Assembly (NCBI GenBank): GCA_016708105.1
Contig: JADJGJ010000002.1
Span: 124,001 to 188,000, forward strand
Origin: Crocinitomicaceae bacterium
Lineage (GTDB): Bacteria > Bacteroidota > Bacteroidia > Flavobacteriales_D > Crocinitomicaceae
DNA length: 64,000 nucleotides
Reading direction: 5' to 3'
This document shows, one piece after another, positions 1 to 8,458 of this stretch. Under the pieces are notes generated by a model, which saw nothing but the letters and a program-made list of their open reading frames with translations, was not told the origin of the DNA and searched no databases. The position numbers were made by a program, and so were the translations under genes. Numbering within the stretch: the stretch's first letter is position 1; each line of letters starts with the position of its first letter.

Positions 1-1214
1 GGTAAAGCAAACAAGGCAAACACCAAAATGGAAATCACTATTCTACCTTTTAATTGGTAGTCTTTTAATTTAAGCAGAAGGTAATCTGCGGCATAAGCAA
101 TGAGTATAAAGCAAGCCGGCGCACTCAGTAATAGGTAGGTGAACCTTTTTGTTTCACCGAATGAAAATATCAAGAGTGGAATGCATATCCAGGTCAATAG
201 AATAGACAGCTTCAATTGATCTGTTTTCTTGTAAATCAAAAAGAATATCAGAGCGAGTACAAAATAAATCAGCTCACCATAGAGAATCAACATCTCTTGC
301 AAATAATAATACCACGGGCCTGAATGGTTTTCTACAGCTGTGCTATATGCGCCAAGAAATTTATCTTTGATCAGCATAAATTCAGTCGGATAGTGTTGCG
401 CAATATATAGAATCCAAAATCCGGCAACACTGAGAAATGTGCAGGTGATAATTAACGAGTGAGTAAAATAAAACCTGAATTTCATTTTTGGAAAATGGAA
501 ATAAAGCACGAGCAACCAAAGCGGAAAAATTATCCCGGCAGGATACCATTTTGAAAGAAAGGCTAAACCGGCAACAATTCCAACAAGCGCAGTGATTAGA
601 ATTTTGTTTTTTTTCTGATAAAGGTAAACAGCAATCCACACGGCAAGTTCAACATAAAATAGCAAAGCAATTTCAACATGATCTGAAGAAGTGCGACCGG
701 CAATGAGTTCAACCAGCACTCCATGAATGGCATGAAGAAATGCTGCGTAATATGCGGTTCGTATGTTGAAGAATTTTTTTGCGATACTCCAAGTAAGCAA
801 TATGGCTAACATACCGTAAATAAATGACATGATACGAACTGCCCAAACCGTGTTGCCCAGTATTTTTATCCAGAGAGCCATACCCCATAAAGCGACCGGA
901 GGTTTAGCCAGCCAGATATGATTACCAACCCAATTCTGTTGATCATAGGGTAACACAGGATGTTGATACAACGTTGGTTTTAATGGATCATCAATCAAAT
1001 GTTTTGCTACTAAGGCATGATATTTTTCATCCCAATGATGCAGTTCGCCTTCACGAGCCAAGTACCATCTCAACCCGAATCCGATGAACAAGAGGCAAAG
1101 CAACGCCAATGTATTATTGTTTTTTTGCAATAACCGATATCCCGTATAAAACAAGAGTAAAACTGAGCTAATAATCGAAAGCCCTTTAAGCAAATCAACC
1201 CAGGATATCAACAT
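1..1214 (-). CDS. ArnT/GT39-like membrane glycosyltransferase (3' end cut by window)
   Basis: The frame is open from an ATG at 1214 down to the window edge, giving about 404 residues without a stop, so the C-terminus is missing. The N-terminal half is strongly hydrophobic with several membrane segments. The first extracytoplasmic loop holds the acidic pair D62-E63 in HHWDEKYHALVAKH, followed by WLAKPP at about 101-106. This arrangement is that of the dolichyl-phosphate-mannose/ArnT class (GT39, GT-C fold), which transfers a sugar from a polyprenyl phosphate carrier on the periplasmic side. The acceptor cannot be told. It is the most downstream of three minus-strand surface-glycan genes but is separated from the deacetylase by 257 bases that carry repeats, so it may have its own promoter. 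Confidence 0.75.
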   Translation of the reverse strand, partial: MLISWVDLLKGLSIISSVLLLFYTGYRLLQKNNNTLALLCLLFIGFGLRWYLAREGELHHWDEKYHALVAKHLIDDPLKPTLYQHPVLPYDQQNWVGNHIWLAKPPVALWGMALWIKILGNTVWAVRIMSFIYGMLAILLTWSIAKKFFNIRTAYYAAFLHAIHGVLVELIAGRTSSDHVEIALLFYVELAVWIAVYLYQKKNKILITALVGIVAGLAFLSKWYPAGIIFPLWLLVLYFHFPKMKFRFYFTHSLIITCTFLSVAGFWILYIAQHYPTEFMLIKDKFLGAYSTAVENHSGPWYYYLQEMLILYGELIYFVLALIFFLIYKKTDQLKLSILLTWICIPLLIFSFGETKRFTYLLLSAPACFILIAYAADYLLLKLKDYQLKGRIVISILVFALFAL

Positions 1215-1313
1215 GAAATTTTAGTAATGAGATAATTTTGTTTAAACGAATTTAGAGATAAATCGTCTATTACTTACTACCTACAATTTCTACCGACACT
1301 AAAACCGGTCGCA

Positions 1314-1460
1314 AGGGTTTTGAAAAACTATGAACTAACGTCACTTCCTCTCCTCAATCCTCTCCAAAGGAGAGGAAGACCAGAGCAAAAGGGTTTAGAA
1401 AAAGTGTGATGTAACGTCACTTCCTCTCTCCTTTGGAGAGAGGAAAGAGGAGAGAGGAGA
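1314..1460. repeat. two adjacent palindromic repeat copies in opposite orientation
   Basis: A unit starting agggttt and running through taacgtcacttcctctc occurs twice, at about 1314-1356 and 1390-1427. Each copy is followed by a hairpin: 1359-1375 is CCTCTCC-AAA-GGAGAGG and 1423-1443 is CCTCTCTCC-TTT-GGAGAGAGG. The loops AAA and TTT show that the two hairpins are in opposite orientation. From memory, hairpins of the CCTCTCCTTTGGAGAGG kind are a widespread repeat in Bacteroidota genomes. No T-run follows on either strand, so a terminator is unlikely. Apart from this I see nothing in the 1215-1471 gap. Confidence 0.7.
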
Positions 1461-1471
1461 AAAGCGTACAA

Positions 1472-2086
1472 TCACACCACCCCAAACATATACCCTTCAC
1501 TCTTCCAATATTTAATTAACACGGGCAACTCATATTTGAGATTTGAGAATGCTTTTTGAGAATCATGAAAAACAAAAATTGCTCCGGGTTTTGTTGCTGA
1601 TTTTATTTTTGAAATCCGTGCAGATGAAGTCATGCTGTCATCAAAATCATACGTGAGGTGAGACCAAAACACTAAGCGATATCCCATTTGTGTGAGGGCT
1701 TCATACTGCCCCGGAGATATGCGCCCATAAGCCGGACGATAAAGCGTTGTTGGAATTATTTTAAAACCCGCTTCTGCGTTTTCAATATAATCTGCTTCTT
1801 TCGTTTTAAATCCATCCAAATGAAAATAGCCATGATTGCCAATAGCGTGTCCTGCATCACGCATTTTTTGTATGAGATCAGGATACAGCGATGCGTTTTT
1901 TCCAAGACAAAAAAAGCTGACTCTTATTTTATGCTGCGCTAAAAGATTCAACAGCCAGCAAGTCGTTTCAGATGTTGGTCCATCATCAAACGTGAGGTAG
2001 ATTGTTTTGTCCGGTGATGAAAAAAAATCCCAAATGGCGTTTGGATAAAATCTCCTTAACCATTTGGGAATTTTGTAAATGCGCAT
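1472..2086 (-). CDS. NodB-type polysaccharide deacetylase
   Basis: This 204-residue protein belongs to carbohydrate esterase family 4, metal-dependent deacetylases of N-acetylated glycans such as peptidoglycan, chitin oligomers or exopolysaccharide. Motif 1 is TFDDGP at residues 32-37 (D34 base, D35 metal ligand). Motif 2 is NHGYFH with metal ligands H85 and H89. Motif 3 is RPAYG at 117-121, one residue away from the usual RPPYG, and motif 5 carries H174 in FVFHDS. Motif 4 is less typical (YDFDD at 146-150). There is no clear signal peptide, so the enzyme is cytoplasmic or its N-terminus acts as a weak anchor. It lies 9 bases downstream of the DUF2723 gene on the same strand and is probably co-transcribed with it. 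Confidence 0.88.
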   Translation of the reverse strand: MRIYKIPKWLRRFYPNAIWDFFSSPDKTIYLTFDDGPTSETTCWLLNLLAQHKIRVSFFCLGKNASLYPDLIQKMRDAGHAIGNHGYFHLDGFKTKEADYIENAEAGFKIIPTTLYRPAYGRISPGQYEALTQMGYRLVFWSHLTYDFDDSMTSSARISKIKSATKPGAIFVFHDSQKAFSNLKYELPVLIKYWKSEGYMFGVV

Positions 2087-2095
2087 ACAGAAATT

Positions 2096-5000
2096 TTACA
2101 TTCCCATGATGCGCTGGAAGAATGCGTAGAATGTTTGTTCTATCTGTTGTCTTGCGCCAGGACTTACTTTTTGAACGGCAGGTAGTGCACTTTGTACGCG
2201 CTCTGTCATGCTGTAGAAAGTATTTCCAACCTCTTCTTTAAATGCTTCATTGGTGCCGTAAATATTTACCGCTTGATACAATGAGAACATTCCACGGTAA
2301 GCTTGGAATAAATCATCAATCATACTTGCTGTAAATTCAGGTTCAACGCCAATGTAATAATTAATTTCTTCATCAAAAATAGCCATCATTTTCTTGGTGA
2401 GTTCTTCTGCTTTCGCTTCGTGACCAACACCGTAGTAGGTAGAAATGTATGACGGGAACACTTTATCATACGGCACATTGTACTCAGGCATTACCGCCAA
2501 TGAACGATCAAGCACCTGTTCAACTTTCACTTTACTATCTGCAATTATTTCTTCTGATTTTTTTATTTCAGCAGGAATATCGTTGCGCTTAAAATTACCA
2601 ATTGGAGTTTGAATAACCTGAGTAGAATCTCCAACCGGACCGGCTAAAATTTGATTGAATAAAGTCAAACGCTGTTGGTGAAAATCATAATCTTCTAAAT
2701 AGGCATCAGCCAATACACTGAATTGAACACGATAATTATTGGTTAATCTGCGTGTATAGTAATCAACCAATACACCTTCTTTTTCCATATTACCCCATTT
2801 GAAAACAGTCATCAAGTTGTCATACAATTTTGGTTTGTTGATTTCGCCTAATGAGTTTGGGTTGCGGTTTGCTTTCACGTCAAATGGCATGAGTTTATAT
2901 ACTAAACCTTCAGCGTAGAAGAATTTATCAAGACCAAGATAAGTAGTTTTATCAGCTGAACTTGCAAAGTAAATAGCACGTTCCCAGTTGAAATGCGCAA
3001 TCATATCTAATATCATGACATCAGCTTTGTAAATGGCTTGTTTATTAATTTTCCAACGGATTTTATCTTGAATGCGATCAGCATCTGCTTCAGAAACAAT
3101 ACCACTATTCAGCGCATTTTCTTTATTTACTTCAACGGTTAGTCCTTTAGAAGGCAAAAAGAATAATCCATTTGCACCGCGAGCTTCAGCATTATTATCA
3201 TCAGCCAACCAGGTCATGGCATAATCAGCCGGCAAGTAATCAAACGCATCATTGAAGGTTAACAAAATATCTTGAATAGCGATTAGTTGTGGTTCAACCA
3301 ATTTATATTTCTCAGGCCCTTTTTGCAAGAGATTAAAGATGAGATTGCGGAATTCAAAATAAGTTCCTGTTGTATCAAATCCCGGTAATTTTGCAAATAG
3401 TTCTGCCTCTTTTGTAGCAAATTCTGTCTTAGAGAGAATACTTGTCAAACTATCACATGCAGCACTGAAAGCAGGTTGGTAAAGATCAGGATTGAATTCA
3501 ATTTTTTTAGTGATGATATCTCTCCATTTAGGTAAAATTTCAGCTTCTCGCATGGTGAGTTCATTGGTGCTTAGCACATACATGAAATCACGTAAACCAC
3601 CTTGTCTGTATTGATCTTTTGTAAAGCTTATTGGCAATGGTTTTGAATCATATGCTTGTCTTGTCATTTGTTCAGTATACCAATCAGTATTCAAGAGTGA
3701 TAAGTTACAGACACGCACACTTGTTTTTGTTCCTTCCACCTCTTGTAAGTACCAAAGTGGGAAAGTATCGTTGTCACCATTCGTAAAAATTATCGCGTTG
3801 TCATCACAACTGATCAAATAATTATATGCAAGCGCTTGTGCAGTGTAACGATCACTGCGGTCATGATCATCCCAACCAACAACACCCATCAGAATAGGAA
3901 CCGGCAGGGCAAGTAATGTTGATACCAGAGCACCGTGAGTTTCTTTAGCAATAGTTTTACGCAAGGTTATCATCAAAGCAAAAACAATTGCTATAACAAA
4001 AGTGATGTAAAGCATACTTAATGCAAGTGTGGTATCAGCAATGGCAAATATCAGTGAAAGCACAACCATAGGGGCAAGCATCATGGCAAGCTCTTTCCAA
4101 TTTAACGATTTGAATGCTTGATACAATGAAAGCACACTGAGACCAATGAACATGGCGAATGCGTAAAATGATGCAGCATAAGCATAGTCACGTTCACGAG
4201 GTTCACTTGGTTTTTGGTTCAGGTAAATGATGATAGCAAATCCGGTGAGTAAAAAGAGTAGCATGATAATCCACCATTCTTTTGAAGCACGCATTAAAGT
4301 GAAAAGAAAACCAATCATTCCCAATATGAGTGGCAACATATAGAATTTATTATGTGCTGCATTTTCAGTAATGAATTTTGGTGCATCGGTTTGATCACCT
4401 ACGTGATGTTTATCTATGAAATTTAAACCTGAAATCCAGTTTCCATCTCTGGCACCACCGTAACCTTGTTCATCCCATTGACGACCTGAGAAATTCCACA
4501 TAAAATATCTCCAGTACATCCAGTTAATTTGGTATCCGCCAAAGTATGTGAGGTTTTCACCCATGGTTGGTTTACGCGTACCACTGTGCCCACTCCAATT
4601 TTTATATCCGGTGATATGATGTGGTTCTCCGCTGTACATTCTTGGGAAAAATCCGCTGTGATCATCGTCATAGGCAGGTTTTGCTTTTTCACCATTAAAA
4701 GTCATGTAGTATTTTTCTTCTACTTCACCTCCGTTTTTCACAGCAAATGAATCAGCATCTGCTTTATTATTGAAACCCTCTAATTCTTTTCCGGTGCGTG
4801 ATGTTACAACCCATAGTCTCTGATAAACATCACTGCGGTCATCCCATTCACTTTGATCTTTTGGTTTTGCCGTGAAGTATTGACCATAAAGAATTGGCCA
4901 GTCACCATATTGTTCGCGCTTAAGATATGATTCAAGACTTACCAGGTTTTCAGGATCGTTTTCATCTAATGGTGTGTTAGCGCCGGAACGAATAACAATC

Positions 5001-5998
5001 ATGGCAAAGCATGAGTACCCAATAAATATCATAGACAATGCCCAAGCAGATGTATTGAGAATTGGCCATTGTTTTTTCTTTGAATAAATCAACAAGGCAA
5101 CAATAATTGCTGTCATGAAAAGGAAGAAGAAAATTGTTCCTGCATTAAAAGGCATACCAAAACTGTTCACGAAAATACGTTCAAAAAATCCGGCAATTTG
5201 TACTGTTTTTGGAATGAGAATACTTTGAACAAAACCTAATGTAACTACACCAATGATGCCGGTAAGAATAAATCCACCCGTTGTAATAGTTTTGTATTTT
5301 CTGAAATAGATTACATAAGCAATTGCCGGTATACACAAGAGATTCAATAAATGGACACCAATAGACAGACCCACCATAAAGAAGATAAAGATCAACCAGC
5401 GATTTGCATTTTTTCCCGCAATAGCAGTGTTGTCCGGATTCCATTCTTGCGTTTGTAATTCATGATCCCATTTGAGAATAGCCCACATAACAATGGCGGT
5501 GAAGAATGATGACATGGCGTATACCTCACCTTCAACGGCTGAAAACCAGAATGAATCAGAGAATGTATACGCAATGGCGCCAATGAGTCCGCTGCCAATT
5601 ATTGCCCATTGTTCGCCTTGAGATAATTCACGTTTGGTTTGTTTATTATCTGCTGAATCATCTGAACTAAAAAGAGATGAAGGAGATAATACAATGCGTT
5701 TGCCAATCATGGTTATTGACCAGAAAAGGAAAAGAATTGTAAAGGAACTACTGAGAGCCGACATGAAATTCACCATGTAGGCTGCATTTTCAGGTGATGC
5801 AAAAACGGTGAATAAACGACCAAGCATCATGAATAATGGTGCCCCCGGAGGGTGACCCACTTCTAACTTGTAGGCAGTAGTGATGTATTCGCCGCAATCC
5901 CATAAACTTGTTGTCGGTTCAAGGGTCATCCAATACACGGTGGTAGCAAAGATGAAAACCATCCAGCCTACAATTGTGTTCATTCTTTTATAATCCAT
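2096..5998 (-). CDS. DUF2723 family giant membrane protein (TMEM260-like, GT-C fold)
   Basis: The 1300-residue protein starts with DUF2723: an N-terminal membrane segment followed by a loop containing WDCGEYITTAYKL (D34, E37) and GHPPGAP at 48-54. Many further membrane segments lie within about residues 1-720. A long soluble C-terminal region of more than 500 residues follows, with regularly spaced helices compatible with TPR-like repeats. The family is common in Bacteroidota. Its eukaryotic relative TMEM260 is a protein O-mannosyltransferase, so a lipid-linked-sugar transferase that modifies exported proteins or glycans is a reasonable inference, not shown by the sequence alone. The ATG at 5998 fits the family N-terminus. 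The gene leads the minus-strand set that continues into the NodB deacetylase. Confidence 0.85.
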   Translation of the reverse strand: MDYKRMNTIVGWMVFIFATTVYWMTLEPTTSLWDCGEYITTAYKLEVGHPPGAPLFMMLGRLFTVFASPENAAYMVNFMSALSSSFTILFLFWSITMIGKRIVLSPSSLFSSDDSADNKQTKRELSQGEQWAIIGSGLIGAIAYTFSDSFWFSAVEGEVYAMSSFFTAIVMWAILKWDHELQTQEWNPDNTAIAGKNANRWLIFIFFMVGLSIGVHLLNLLCIPAIAYVIYFRKYKTITTGGFILTGIIGVVTLGFVQSILIPKTVQIAGFFERIFVNSFGMPFNAGTIFFFLFMTAIIVALLIYSKKKQWPILNTSAWALSMIFIGYSCFAMIVIRSGANTPLDENDPENLVSLESYLKREQYGDWPILYGQYFTAKPKDQSEWDDRSDVYQRLWVVTSRTGKELEGFNNKADADSFAVKNGGEVEEKYYMTFNGEKAKPAYDDDHSGFFPRMYSGEPHHITGYKNWSGHSGTRKPTMGENLTYFGGYQINWMYWRYFMWNFSGRQWDEQGYGGARDGNWISGLNFIDKHHVGDQTDAPKFITENAAHNKFYMLPLILGMIGFLFTLMRASKEWWIIMLLFLLTGFAIIIYLNQKPSEPRERDYAYAASFYAFAMFIGLSVLSLYQAFKSLNWKELAMMLAPMVVLSLIFAIADTTLALSMLYITFVIAIVFALMITLRKTIAKETHGALVSTLLALPVPILMGVVGWDDHDRSDRYTAQALAYNYLISCDDNAIIFTNGDNDTFPLWYLQEVEGTKTSVRVCNLSLLNTDWYTEQMTRQAYDSKPLPISFTKDQYRQGGLRDFMYVLSTNELTMREAEILPKWRDIITKKIEFNPDLYQPAFSAACDSLTSILSKTEFATKEAELFAKLPGFDTTGTYFEFRNLIFNLLQKGPEKYKLVEPQLIAIQDILLTFNDAFDYLPADYAMTWLADDNNAEARGANGLFFLPSKGLTVEVNKENALNSGIVSEADADRIQDKIRWKINKQAIYKADVMILDMIAHFNWERAIYFASSADKTTYLGLDKFFYAEGLVYKLMPFDVKANRNPNSLGEINKPKLYDNLMTVFKWGNMEKEGVLVDYYTRRLTNNYRVQFSVLADAYLEDYDFHQQRLTLFNQILAGPVGDSTQVIQTPIGNFKRNDIPAEIKKSEEIIADSKVKVEQVLDRSLAVMPEYNVPYDKVFPSYISTYYGVGHEAKAEELTKKMMAIFDEEINYYIGVEPEFTASMIDDLFQAYRGMFSLYQAVNIYGTNEAFKEEVGNTFYSMTERVQSALPAVQKVSPGARQQIEQTFYAFFQRIMGM

Positions 5999-6186
5999 AG
6001 GTCATTTTTAAGCTGTGCGAATTTAGAAATATATTCGCTCGTTTCCTCTTAAAAATCCCTAAATGCACCTTGTTTTAAGTACTAATAAGATTGTTTGGTG
6101 TCCTTCTATTCAAGTTTTTCTGGCGTAAATACTCTCTGAAAACCAAACAGGCACGGCTTTTTACCGGTTCAATGGGTAAGATTTTC

Positions 6187-6216
6187 TTGCGAATTAAAAA
6201 TAAATATTTATATTTG
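6187..6216 (+). promoter_or_regulatory. promoter of tRNA-Gln (TTG-N19-TAtaTTTG)
   Basis: TTG at 6187-6189 and TATATTTG at 6209-6216 are separated by 19 bases, matching the Bacteroidota sigma-ABfr consensus (-33 TTG, -7 TAnnTTTG). The tRNA starts 10 bases downstream of the -7 box, a spacing that suits a transcription start at or just before the mature 5' end. Confidence 0.8.
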
Positions 6217-6225
6217 CGCCCGCAT

Positions 6226-6296
6226 TGCCCGATCGTCTAAGGGCAGGACTTCAGATTTTGGTTCTGAAAGTGTTGGTTCGAATCCAGCTCGGGCAA
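6226..6296 (+). tRNA. tRNA-Gln (anticodon TTG)
   Basis: The acceptor stem TGCCCGA (6226-6232) pairs fully with TCGGGCA (6289-6295), with A as discriminator base. The anticodon stem TCAGA/TCTGA encloses the 7-base loop TTTTGGT with anticodon TTG. The T arm is GTTGG-TTCGAAT-CCAGC with one G-T pair. The 3' CCA is not encoded (CTT follows). A dedicated promoter and an intrinsic terminator flank the gene, so it is a single-gene transcription unit. Confidence 0.95.
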
Positions 6297-6299
6297 CTT

Positions 6300-6336
6300 G
6301 AAAACCTCTCAAAAAAACTGGGAGGTTTTCTTTTTT
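6300..6336 (+). terminator. intrinsic terminator of tRNA-Gln
   Basis: GAAAACCTC (6300-6308) and GAGGTTTTC (6322-6330) form a perfect 9-bp stem with a 13-base loop, followed by TTTTTT. It begins four bases after the tRNA 3' end. Confidence 0.9.
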
Positions 6337-6426
6337 CATACCATTTAGCAATAGCATCAGCGGGTATTACTTTGATTCAGTGAACTCAACATAAAAAAAA
6401 TTCCTACCTTAGATAAAAACTTTTTT

Positions 6427-6882
6427 ATGAAAAAGATATTCTCCTTATTTCTTTTGTGTTCAATTGTAAGTATTGGATTTGCTCAAAAAGTGAAAATAAA
6501 AGATGGTGTTGCTACGGTGGATGAACAACCCACATTGAAATGGGAAAAAGGAGCCGCTGGGGAAATTAATATTTCCGGCATCAACTCAACCGCACAAGAA
6601 ATTTTTGCGACTTACTTGAGTTATAATGATCCAGGTAAAATTACTAATTCAAATCCTGAAGGTAAAGTAAGATACATTGAACTGAATTTTTTAACGCTTG
6701 GTAAAAAATGTGAAATTGAAACCCGTCTGCAAGCTGCACTGGTGAAATTTCTGCTTGAAAATAAGGTTTATGTTGATGGCGTGTTTAATTCTGAAAATGC
6801 TGAGTTGGTAATCACTAAATACGGAACACGTTATACTGAAAATCGTCCGGCCAATGTACATATTTATGTGCATGAGGATTAA
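6427..6882 (+). CDS. small secreted protein of unknown function
   Basis: The 151-residue protein has a clear Sec signal peptide (MKKIFSLFLLCSIVSIGFAQ, cleavage after about residue 19). The mature part of some 130 residues is mixed alpha/beta and has no cysteine pair, lipobox or sorting domain that I can see; its only cysteine in the mature part lies in KKCEIETRL. The C-terminus is rich in aromatic and histidine residues (VHIYVHED). I do not recognise a family. It stands alone between the tRNA terminator and a repeat-bearing gap. Confidence 0.75.
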   Translation: MKKIFSLFLLCSIVSIGFAQKVKIKDGVATVDEQPTLKWEKGAAGEINISGINSTAQEIFATYLSYNDPGKITNSNPEGKVRYIELNFLTLGKKCEIETRLQAALVKFLLENKVYVDGVFNSENAELVITKYGTRYTENRPANVHIYVHED

Positions 6883-6917
6883 CTAGAATTTCCTACTTAA
6901 AGGTTATTGGGGGTTTA

Positions 6918-7006
6918 GCACGAGCCAGATGCTTGCGCTAGCAGGAATTTCGTTTTGCAAGATGCTCGCGCTAGCAGGTTATTTAGTTTCGTAAAATGCT
7001 CGTGCC
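6918..7006. repeat. three short repeat units spaced 33-34 bases, bounded by an inverted repeat
   Basis: agatgcttgcgctagcagg (from 6927) and agatgctcgcgctagcagg (from 6960) are near-identical, and a third, shorter copy aaatgctcgtgcc begins at 6994. GCACGAGC at 6918-6925 and GCTCGTGC at 6998-7005 are perfect inverted repeats that bracket the array. The gap 6883-7108 holds nothing else I can support. A 66-codon frame across it overlaps the next gene antisense and looks spurious. Confidence 0.6.
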
Positions 7007-7108
7007 TTTGAAAGTTTCTGGTTTACTTTTAGCGTTTAATCTTTATTATTCTTTGATCTTTTTAAATGAGAAAGAGATTGTCCTAAAACACGGCAATATC
7101 ATAGTTGT

Positions 7109-7654
7109 TTATGCATCTAGAATATCTGATTCAAGCCGTGAAATTTCTTTCAAAAAAATAAACGATTGTATAATAGGGGTGAAGCAAAGCAGATAGATAG
7201 TGATTTCATAAGCTGCCCAAAAATCAGTGAAATAAAAAATGAGGCATGGGATTAAAATCAGCAAATTTGCCAAGCTAAACAAGCGCAACCAGTTTGGAAA
7301 ATTTTCTTTTGAAAAGAGCAAGAGAACACAATAAATGAACATCAAAGTTGACTGTGCGAACTGAATAGGTAATGGCGGATACAAACCGGCAACGTACATA
7401 AAAAAATTCACACAAATAGCTGCATTAAAAAGTATCCATGCTGATAAAATATGAGGATATTTTTTTTGGTAGAACCACTTCGCAAAAAAATAAATTACCG
7501 GCAGATAAGCTATGCCCGGAATCAAAAAAAATGGTTGTGACAATATGCCTTCAATAAAATTTTCCTGCGTGAATAAAATGTGATTGGCATACACCATTCC
7601 CGCGCAGACCAATACAACGCAACCAATTTTTATATAGGGCAAGACGCTTGACAC
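7109..7654 (-). CDS. multi-pass membrane protein of unknown function
   Basis: The 181-residue protein is almost entirely hydrophobic, with about six membrane segments (approximately residues 8-26, 40-60, 70-93, 98-113, 125-143, 147-168). It ends in a short charged cytoplasmic tail. The start is GTG at 7654; the ATG five bases upstream is out of frame. It follows the DUF2461 gene on the same strand after 9 bases and is probably co-transcribed with it. No family is recognised and no conserved polar residues in the membrane suggest transport. Confidence 0.7.
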   Translation of the reverse strand: MSSVLPYIKIGCVVLVCAGMVYANHILFTQENFIEGILSQPFFLIPGIAYLPVIYFFAKWFYQKKYPHILSAWILFNAAICVNFFMYVAGLYPPLPIQFAQSTLMFIYCVLLLFSKENFPNWLRLFSLANLLILIPCLIFYFTDFWAAYEITIYLLCFTPIIQSFIFLKEISRLESDILDA

Positions 7655-7663
7655 GGCATGAGT

Positions 7664-8353
7664 TTAAAGAATTGACTCACCGTTGCTATTGGTTGTAAGC
7701 GCAGTACTCATATAATCAAAAAACGGACGCATTTCTTTAAATGCAGCATTCATTTTGAGATGAAAATCTGACGCAAGCACTTCTTCATCAGTAAATGATT
7801 TGCTGATTAAAAATTGTTTCAATCTAATGTATTCAATATGCGGATGATTTTTGTCAAAACCCTTTGGAGCAGTTTTCAAACTTTCACCCCAGATTGTTCC
7901 AAAAGTGGACTTGAATTTTTTTGCTTGAAGAATTTTTTTCAATTCATCTCCGTTGTCTGCAATATCTTCTCTGACGCGCTGCAAGTCTTCCGGTTTAGGA
8001 CCCCAAAAACCACCGCCAACAAATGAGTTCCCGGGTTCAATGTGAAAATAATAACCTCCGCGTCTGGCGGCTGTGGCGCGTTTAAAGCTTCCACCAAAAT
8101 GTGAGTTGTACGGTGTCTTGTCACTTGAAAAACGAATATCACGATAAATGCGGTGAAGACTTTTTTTGCCGGTAGGTGTTTCAATTACATCATGCTTATT
8201 CATTTCAGTTAGTAATGCATCAGCAAAATGAATCATCTTTTCATGTTGTTCAAGATAGATTGATTTATGTGCATTGAACCAATCACGGTCATTGTTTTTT
8301 TTCAACTTTTTTAAAAAGTCAAACACCGATTTATCTAAAAAGATTTTAGCCAT
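7664..8353 (-). CDS. DUF2461 family protein
   Basis: The 229-residue protein matches the DUF2461/TIGR02453 family along its whole length. It has the typical beginning (FLKKLKKNNDRDWFNAHK at about 13-30), then HRIYRDIRFSSDKTPY, then a glycine/aromatic-rich centre (GGYYFHIEPG and GGGFWGPKP). Family members are cytosolic, about 220 residues long and of unknown biochemical function. No signal peptide or membrane segment is present. The gene is first in a two-gene minus-strand unit with the membrane protein at 7109-7654. Confidence 0.88.
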   Translation of the reverse strand: MAKIFLDKSVFDFLKKLKKNNDRDWFNAHKSIYLEQHEKMIHFADALLTEMNKHDVIETPTGKKSLHRIYRDIRFSSDKTPYNSHFGGSFKRATAARRGGYYFHIEPGNSFVGGGFWGPKPEDLQRVREDIADNGDELKKILQAKKFKSTFGTIWGESLKTAPKGFDKNHPHIEYIRLKQFLISKSFTDEEVLASDFHLKMNAAFKEMRPFFDYMSTALTTNSNGESIL

Positions 8354-8458
8354 GCAAATGAATCAATTTATAAACTGTAAAAAAAAAATTCATCGTGCCA
8401 AAAGAATTTTCATAATTCTTCTGGTCAATTTTTACTGAGTGCTATTTTGTGAAAACGA

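Noticed and set aside
6918..7006. CRISPR-like array
   Set aside because: Only two full units, degenerate, with nearly identical instead of unique spacers, and no cas genes in the window.
6996..7196. 66-codon plus-strand ORF
   Set aside because: It runs through a repeat, ends antisense inside the membrane-protein gene at 7109-7654, and its sequence has no protein-like pattern.
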